A stretch of DNA of 10,568 nucleotides from an uncultured Bacteroides sp. GTDB lineage: Bacteria > Bacteroidota > Bacteroidia > Bacteroidales > Bacteroidaceae. A program made the translations under genes and the position numbers. The notes beneath the pieces are model-generated. The model was not told where the DNA came from. It did no database searches and was given only the letters and a program-made list of their open reading frames with translations. The stretch's first letter is position 1. Each line of letters begins with the position of its first letter. Shown piece by piece: positions 5,768-10,568 of this stretch. The stretch is from positions 1-10,568 of the forward strand of contig USSR01000188.1 of NCBI GenBank assembly GCA_900557355.1, given 5' to 3'.

Positions 5768-7519
5768 ATGAGTAGTATAAAATATAAAATATGGATGCTC
5801 TTGCCTCTGATGGCAATGATTTCTTGTGAAAGTATTTTGGATAAATTTCCGGAAGATAAAATTACACCGGAAACATTCTTTACAACAGAAAACGAGTTAG
5901 AATTGTATTCAAACAATTTCTATGTCGCTTGTATTTCGGGTACAGGAGTGTTTAAAGATTACGGTGATGTAATTATTCAGCCTATCTTGGAAAAAGCGAT
6001 TAGCGGGCAACGCACTATACCTGAAACAGATTCTAATTTCGATGGTTGGGGTTGGGGAGCCCTTCGTGATATTAATTTCTGCCTGGAGAACATTTATCGT
6101 TGCCAGAATGAGGAAGTACGGAATCATTATGAAGGTTTGGCACGTTTTTTTAGAGCTTATTTTTATTTTGTAAAGGTGAGGCGTTTTGGAGATGTGCCAT
6201 GGTATGATTATGTGATTGGAAGTGCTGATACGGAAGCTTTGAGTAAACCTAGAGATTCTCGTGAGTTTGTAATGGGGAAAGTATTGGAGGACATTGATTT
6301 CGCGATTGATAATTTGAGAAAACAAAAAGATGTATACCGGGTGACTCGTTGGACTGCTTTGGCTTTAAAATCCAGAATTTGTTTGTTTGAAGGTACATTT
6401 CGAAAGTATCATGGTTTGAATGATTGGGAAAAGTATCTTCGTGAATGTGCATCCGCATCGGATATCTTTATCAATGAGAGTGGTTATACAGTTTATACGG
6501 CAGGTTCTACCCCTTATTTCAATTTATTTGGCTCTTTGAATGCTGAACCCACGGAAATAATCCTGGCGAAAGATTACAATGCAGCTTTGGGATTGACTAA
6601 TATTGTACAGGCATTTTGCAATTCTCCTGGTGAGGCAAATTCAGGTGTGACAAAGCGTTTTGTTAATTCTTATCTGATGAAAGATGGTTCTCGTTTTACA
6701 GATAAGAGTAATTATGAGACTATTGGATTTGTGGAAGAGATGAAAAACCGTGATCCGCGTCTAACACAAACGATTCGTGCAGCAGGATATGTACGTGATG
6801 ACGGGAAAAAATATCTGCCAAACTTTAAGTTGGCAAAATTAGGGTATCATCTGAAGAAGTACGATTGTGGAGTTAAATATGATATGTCTTCTGAATCTGA
6901 TTTGCCATTGTTTCGTACAGCCGAAGTTTATTTGAATTGTGCGGAAGCAAAAGCAGAATTGGGGACATTGACTCAGGATGATTTGAATAAAACAATTAAT
7001 AAGCTAAGGGCTCGTGTAAATATGCCGAATTTATTAATGGCAACAGCAAATGCTAATCCGGACCCTTATTTGAAGGAGTGGTATCCGCACGTGGAAAGTG
7101 ACGATAATCAGGGGATTATCCTTGAAATTAGACGTGAACGCGCTATAGAACTGGTAATGGAAGGCTTTAGATATTATGATATCATGCGTTGGAAGGAAGG
7201 TAAAATATTTGAAAAACCATTTCTTGGTATTTATTTTCCCGGTCCGGGTGAATATGATTTGGACGGTGATGGAACGAATGATGTTTATCTGTATTTGAGT
7301 ACTGATAAAGGAAACTCTTCTTGTGTAGATCAGTTTGAGATAGGTGGTGAACTTAGCTTGGATCATGAGACAAGTGGTAATTTGATTATTCATCAAAGTA
7401 TCAAAAGAGTATGGAATGAGGACAAGGATTACTTGTACCCGATACCAACAAAGGATCGTGTTTTAACAAATGGAGCATTAACGCAGAACCCGGGTTGGAA
7501 TGATGGACTTATTTTTTAA
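5768..7519 (+). CDS. SusD/RagB-family surface glycan-binding lipoprotein
   Basis: A 583-residue lipoprotein that would sit as a lid on the SusC-type barrel and capture the substrate. The signal peptide ends in a lipobox MISC with the lipidated cysteine at residue 20, followed by the family-typical CESILDKFPED and TPETFFTTENELE stretches. The N-terminal SusD-like region runs to about 220. The C-terminal RagB/SusD region includes LFRTAEVYLNCAEAK (about 380-395), RRERAIELVMEGFRYYDIMRW (near 455-475) and the closing YPIPTKDR motif (about 557) with NPGW near the end. A DLDGDGTND loop at 497-505 resembles an EF-hand-type calcium loop. The gene is 23 nt behind the transporter gene and 18 nt ahead of the next lipoprotein gene, so the set is one operon. 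Length is normal for the family. Confidence 0.96.
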   Translation: MSSIKYKIWMLLPLMAMISCESILDKFPEDKITPETFFTTENELELYSNNFYVACISGTGVFKDYGDVIIQPILEKAISGQRTIPETDSNFDGWGWGALRDINFCLENIYRCQNEEVRNHYEGLARFFRAYFYFVKVRRFGDVPWYDYVIGSADTEALSKPRDSREFVMGKVLEDIDFAIDNLRKQKDVYRVTRWTALALKSRICLFEGTFRKYHGLNDWEKYLRECASASDIFINESGYTVYTAGSTPYFNLFGSLNAEPTEIILAKDYNAALGLTNIVQAFCNSPGEANSGVTKRFVNSYLMKDGSRFTDKSNYETIGFVEEMKNRDPRLTQTIRAAGYVRDDGKKYLPNFKLAKLGYHLKKYDCGVKYDMSSESDLPLFRTAEVYLNCAEAKAELGTLTQDDLNKTINKLRARVNMPNLLMATANANPDPYLKEWYPHVESDDNQGIILEIRRERAIELVMEGFRYYDIMRWKEGKIFEKPFLGIYFPGPGEYDLDGDGTNDVYLYLSTDKGNSSCVDQFEIGGELSLDHETSGNLIIHQSIKRVWNEDKDYLYPIPTKDRVLTNGALTQNPGWNDGLIF

Positions 7520-7527
7520 TTTTAAAT

Positions 7528-7531
7528 GGAG
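7528..7531 (+). promoter_or_regulatory. Ribosome binding site that decides the start of the first NAGPA gene
   Basis: GGAG sits 6 nt before the ATG at 7538. It lies inside the reading frame if the ATG at 7526 is used, which has no such site of its own. The later start also gives the more typical short lipoprotein signal peptide. Confidence 0.5.
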
Positions 7532-7537
7532 AAAATA

Positions 7538-9391
7538 ATGAAAATGAAATATTTATATATGTCTTTTCTATTGGCGTTAGTCTATAGTTGTAGTGACTCT
7601 GGAGATAATTCAGATTATAGCGAAATGTTGAAAAAAGATTTCAACCAAGAAATTAAATGGGATGTGGATTCATTGGCTCTTATGAGAGCATCTTGGGAAA
7701 AAACGGATTTAGGTAACGGGGCAGCTGTTTGTACGGCACAAGCGAGCATGTGGGGGACTACCCAAAGCGTTTCTTATGTGGTATATCCGACGACTATGTT
7801 TTCTACCAGAGTTGCTGTATGTGATACTCCTGCCAAAACTAGTATGATTGCTAAAGATAAAAAAGCATTGTTTGCTATCAATGGCAGTTATTCTATTTCC
7901 GGAAATCCGTCTACATTTACTATGGTGGATAAGGTGGTGAAGGTTGCGTCTACGATCGAATCTGCCAGTAAAGTGAACGGAGTGATTGCTATTGATGCGG
8001 AAGGTTCTGTAGATGTGAAGTCTTGTACGTTTTCAGATTATACGGATGTGGAAGATGAATATGAATCAGCTTTAGCATCAGGTCCAATGTTACTTATGGA
8101 AGGGAAAGTGTGTTCGTTTCCTCAAGATGCTATTTATACACAACGTATGGCTCGGTCTGTGATTGGGATAACTGCTCAGGGAAAAATGATGCTGCTTACT
8201 ATTGATGGTGCTATAACGGGAAATGCTGATGGTGCAACACTTGAGGAGGCAGCTTTTATTGCCAAAACATTGGGGATGAAGAATGCGGTTTGTTTGGCTG
8301 ACGGAAGTTCTTCCACGCTATGGACATCAGGTAAAGGCGTAGTGAATCATCCGGTTGGAAATGGACAGTATGATCATGAAGGCGAAGGTACAGTGTCTAC
8401 TGTGATCTATGTTGCAGCTTCTTCTTTATTTGACGGTGGTGATGGAACGGTTGATAATCCTTATTTGATTAGCAATAGGAATCATATGAGGAACATGATG
8501 TCTGTTGTAGAACTTGATAAAACTTATTATTTCGAAATGACGAATGATGTTGATATGACTGGCATTGACTGGAAACCGCTGAATACGGGTGAGCCTGTTG
8601 ACCGTTTTGATATAAAGATTCATTTTGATGGTAAGGGACATACGATTAGAAATTTACATTGTGAGATCAGTTCTCGGTACGCCAGTTTCTTTGGGGTAAT
8701 GAATGGTTCATGTCGTAATGTGCGCTTTGAAAATGCGGAAGTTATTGGATATGGTTCTTCTTGTACGGGTATTGTTGCCGGTTATTTGGGAACAAATGCT
8801 TTGGAGTGTTTGATTGAAAATGTATATGTGTCTGGTACTGTAAGTGGCATACAGCAAGTGGGTGGTATTGGTGGCATTTTTGCTAAAGGTACTGTACGGA
8901 ATTGTTATGCAGATGTAAAAGTAATCGGGTCTTCTCGTGCCGGTGGTATTGTTGCTGAACCAAGGAATGCTGTAGTTGTTGAAAACTGTTTTGCGACAGG
9001 AACTCTTTATAGTACAGGAAATGCAGGTGGTATTGCCGGAGGACTTAATGGCAATAATCCTACAATAAAAGGTTGTATCGCTTGGAATGAACAGATTGAT
9101 GGTGAACCTGTATCAGGACGTGTTATTGGATGGCAGTCAAATACCTATACGAAGGCTACGGATTGTTATGCGAAAAAAGATATGATTATCGCATGGGGAC
9201 CCAACAAAGGTATGACGGGGGCCGATGCTAATACTGCCGGAACTTATGATTGGGGTAACAATAAAACTGCAATTTGCCATGGTATTACTACGGAAAATAG
9301 TGTAGATGCTGCTAAGAAAATAGGTTGGTCTACAGATATATGGGATCTTTCAGGCGTAACTCCATTATTGAAATCTTTTAATGATAAGTAA
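7538..9391 (+). CDS. Lipoprotein with an altered NAGPA/DUF2233 (phosphodiester glycosidase) domain and GLUG-type beta-helix tail
   Basis: A 617-residue lipoprotein (617 from ATG 7538; 621 from ATG 7526). The signal peptide ends VYSC with Cys18, followed by an acidic SDSGDNSD tail of the kind seen on surface-exported Bacteroides lipoproteins. A NAGPA domain spans about 105-295; the family includes the human uncovering enzyme that removes GlcNAc from a 1-phosphodiester. Matching motifs are INGSY (114-118), SGPML (181-185), MARSV, TIDGA (to 225), LADGSSST (253-260) and VVNHP (268-272). Compared with the next gene product, key positions differ: INGGY is INGSY, DGR is DGA, DGGGS is ADGSS, and GQRRV is GEGTV. 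Catalysis is therefore uncertain; altered specificity or a binding role is possible. The C-terminal part (about 302-610) starts with GTVDNPYLIS and FDGKGHTIRNL, and then has GLUG-like repeats. It lies directly behind the susD-like gene. Confidence 0.88.
   Translation: MKMKYLYMSFLLALVYSCSDSGDNSDYSEMLKKDFNQEIKWDVDSLALMRASWEKTDLGNGAAVCTAQASMWGTTQSVSYVVYPTTMFSTRVAVCDTPAKTSMIAKDKKALFAINGSYSISGNPSTFTMVDKVVKVASTIESASKVNGVIAIDAEGSVDVKSCTFSDYTDVEDEYESALASGPMLLMEGKVCSFPQDAIYTQRMARSVIGITAQGKMMLLTIDGAITGNADGATLEEAAFIAKTLGMKNAVCLADGSSSTLWTSGKGVVNHPVGNGQYDHEGEGTVSTVIYVAASSLFDGGDGTVDNPYLISNRNHMRNMMSVVELDKTYYFEMTNDVDMTGIDWKPLNTGEPVDRFDIKIHFDGKGHTIRNLHCEISSRYASFFGVMNGSCRNVRFENAEVIGYGSSCTGIVAGYLGTNALECLIENVYVSGTVSGIQQVGGIGGIFAKGTVRNCYADVKVIGSSRAGGIVAEPRNAVVVENCFATGTLYSTGNAGGIAGGLNGNNPTIKGCIAWNEQIDGEPVSGRVIGWQSNTYTKATDCYAKKDMIIAWGPNKGMTGADANTAGTYDWGNNKTAICHGITTENSVDAAKKIGWSTDIWDLSGVTPLLKSFNDK
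8672..9175 (+). repeat. GLUG-type beta-helix repeats within the first NAGPA lipoprotein
   Basis: At protein level, units of about 28-30 residues follow the pattern of a hydrophobic strand, then [NGD]C[YFI]A, then a turn ending in GGI(A/V)G or similar. Cysteines at residues 456, 484, 513 and 543 (numbering from ATG 7538) occupy the same place in four successive units, spaced by 28, 29 and 30. This looks like an inward-facing cysteine ladder in a right-handed beta-helix, as in GLUG-motif proteins. Such folds commonly bind extended glycans or act as surface spacers. Confidence 0.7.
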
Positions 9392-9435
9392 TGATACGAA
9401 TAGGGAATCTATATGTTTATTTAAAAAATTATATT

Positions 9436-10455
9436 ATGAAGTTTACGAAGTTAACAATTGCTTTTTTATCCGTATTTTTTTGTCTAGTTGTCGCTTGTGG
9501 AAGTGATGGGATCAATGATGACCCCAAAACACCGGATGTTACAGAGCCGGTAACACCAAATGAACCGGACGAACCGGACAACCCTTCCGTTGTAAAAGTT
9601 CCGACTCTACAGAAGAATGTCCAAGATGAATGGAAAATTGATTCTATCGATGATGGTTTTATTTATTATAACTATGAACGGTATGACGATGTGAGTAAGG
9701 CTCAACAGATTGTAAATGTGCTGGAAATTGATTTACTTTCCAATAAGTACAAAGTTGAATTTACATATAATAATGGAGATTCTCTTTCAACTACAGCACA
9801 AGTACGTGGGGCTATTGGTGGTATTAATGGTGGGTATGAACAGGAAGCTATTTATATTCGTATCAATGGAACTAATATCTCTGTCGTGACACTACCGGAG
9901 GGACATTTACGATACTGGAAACATGATGGTGCGCTTTATTCGGATGGAAAATCTGATATTGGAATTATATATGGCGGCAGAAATGGAAAGGCTGCAATTG
10001 ATACATATAAACAACATTCTGCAAAGTATTTGTTAGCTAGTGCCCCCACACTGATTGACGATTACAATCCGTTAGGTGAAACTTTTGTTGGTAATTATAC
10101 TATGGAACAATTGGAGTCTTTTGACTATGAAGATTATCGCAGACATCAAGGAGTACGTCATCCTCGTACGGTGGTTGCTGTGACAGAGGATAAAGATTTG
10201 TTGTTAGTCACTATTGATGGGCGCTGGGCTGGTAAGGCGGAAGGTATGAGCGCAAAAGAAGTAACCTTATTCCTCAAAAAGCATTTCAATCCTCAATATG
10301 CACTTAATATGGATGGTGGTGGATCTACTACTATGTATGTGAAGGGGAAAGGAGCGGCAAAAACAGATGTTGTCAATTATCCTACTGATAATGGAGTCTT
10401 TAACCACTATGGACAACGTCGTGTAACAACTCATATTATAGTAAAAAGAAAGTAG
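9436..10455 (+). CDS. Lipoprotein with canonical NAGPA/DUF2233 phosphodiester glycosidase domain
   Basis: A 339-residue lipoprotein with a clear lipobox LVVAC (Cys21), then a Pro/Asp/Glu-rich linker (about 29-52), then a NAGPA domain to the end. All the family signatures are present: INGGY (130-134), SAPTL (202-206), RHPRT (241-245), TIDGRWAG (259-266), NMDGGGSTTM (291-300), VVNYP (312-316) and GQRRV (326-330). The family hydrolyses the bond between a sugar and phosphate in GlcNAc-1-phosphodiesters in mammals; bacterial members, including a structurally characterised one from Bacteroides ovatus, share the fold. The likely job here is to cleave a sugar-1-phosphodiester in the imported glycan, at the cell surface or in the periplasm. 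The frame opens at an ATG at 9391 that overlaps the previous stop (TAATG), but the ATG at 9436 is preferred because it starts directly at the signal peptide. Last gene of the operon. Confidence 0.9.
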   Translation: MKFTKLTIAFLSVFFCLVVACGSDGINDDPKTPDVTEPVTPNEPDEPDNPSVVKVPTLQKNVQDEWKIDSIDDGFIYYNYERYDDVSKAQQIVNVLEIDLLSNKYKVEFTYNNGDSLSTTAQVRGAIGGINGGYEQEAIYIRINGTNISVVTLPEGHLRYWKHDGALYSDGKSDIGIIYGGRNGKAAIDTYKQHSAKYLLASAPTLIDDYNPLGETFVGNYTMEQLESFDYEDYRRHQGVRHPRTVVAVTEDKDLLLVTIDGRWAGKAEGMSAKEVTLFLKKHFNPQYALNMDGGGSTTMYVKGKGAAKTDVVNYPTDNGVFNHYGQRRVTTHIIVKRK

Positions 10456-10472
10456 ATCTTAATCATTTCATC

Positions 10473-10490
10473 ATAAAATAGGTATTTTAT
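10473..10490. repeat. Perfect AT palindrome after the last gene
   Basis: ATAAAATA-GG-TATTTTAT is an 8-2-8 perfect inverted repeat 17 nt after the stop codon. As RNA it would be only A-U pairs with too short a loop, so it is a poor terminator; as DNA it could be a protein site or chance. Confidence 0.35.
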
Positions 10491-10495
10491 ATATT

Positions 10496-10542
10496 GTAAA
10501 CGGTATAAATCCATTTAGCAAAGATGGCTTTATACCGTTTAT
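10496..10542 (+). terminator. Long hairpin at the end of the operon, probable terminator
   Basis: AAACGGTATAAA (10498-10509) pairs perfectly with TTTATACCGTTT (10529-10540). The stem gains one A-U and one G-U pair at the base, and a further 4-bp CCAT/ATGG stem beyond a 1x1 mismatch, around a 9-nt loop. The 3' arm ends GTTTATT but no long T-run follows, so it may instead protect the mRNA 3' end. It lies about 40 nt after the last stop and marks the end of the transcription unit. Confidence 0.6.
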
Positions 10543-10568
10543 TAGTACCTATACAGAGGTGTAGGGAT
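10543..10568. other. Right-hand edge, nothing recognised
   Basis: The last 26 bases hold no start of a gene or other signal that can be supported. Confidence 0.4.

Noticed and set aside
5909..6325. Minus-strand open frame of 138 codons inside the susD-like gene
   Set aside because: Lies fully within a clear SusD coding region, has no signal peptide, domain or ribosome site.
9391..9435. ATG overlapping the previous stop as the start of the last gene
   Set aside because: Adds 15 residues before a complete lipoprotein signal peptide that begins at 9436. The TAATG overlap is attractive but the lipobox distance favours the later ATG.
1..10568. CRISPR arrays, tRNA or rRNA genes, insertion sequences
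   Set aside because: No regularly spaced repeats of CRISPR length, no cloverleaf or rRNA-like sequence, and no transposase frame or terminal inverted repeats were seen.

Overview
The window looks like Bacteroidota DNA, most likely Bacteroides or a close relative. It is AT-rich, has three promoters built on the Bacteroides TTTG / TAnnTTTG pattern with a 20-bp spacer, and carries a complete SusC/SusD-type outer-membrane uptake operon. At the left edge, positions 1-36 on the minus strand hold the first 12 codons of a gene whose N-terminus matches the arginine repressor ArgR as I remember it from Bacteroides.

Layout: (1) 1-36, start of argR, pointing out of the window. (2) 37-126, its control region, with a -7 box and three TGCAT elements at exact 21-bp spacing that look like tandem ARG boxes. 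(3) 247-876, a housekeeping-type promoter, then an ECF sigma factor gene, then an intrinsic terminator at 908-943. (4) 996-2018, a FecR-type anti-sigma factor. (5) 2019-2168, a dense regulatory stretch. It holds a strong minus-strand terminator, a near-perfect minus-strand promoter over the susC-like start codon, and a facing plus-strand promoter candidate. Together these predict a cis-antisense RNA of about 105 nt. (6) 2169-7519, SusC-like TonB-dependent transporter with an N-terminal STN signalling domain, and SusD-like lipoprotein. (7) 7538-10455, two lipoproteins with a NAGPA / DUF2233 (phosphodiester glycosidase) domain. The first has an altered active-site region and a GLUG-type beta-helix tail; the second has the canonical motifs. 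(8) 10498-10540, a long hairpin that probably ends the operon.

Proposed working (inference from family knowledge): the SusC/SusD pair binds and imports a glycan. Substrate engagement is passed by the STN domain to the periplasmic part of the FecR protein, which releases the ECF sigma factor to raise transcription of the susC operon. The antisense RNA or its promoter holds expression down when substrate is absent. The only enzymes encoded are the NAGPA-type proteins; no ordinary glycoside hydrolase, lyase or sulfatase is present. The target may therefore carry sugar-1-phosphodiester links. ECF-sigma/anti-sigma control is typical of Bacteroides loci for host glycans. The most novel points are the NAGPA-only uptake locus with one canonical and one altered family member, and the antisense RNA at the susC start.
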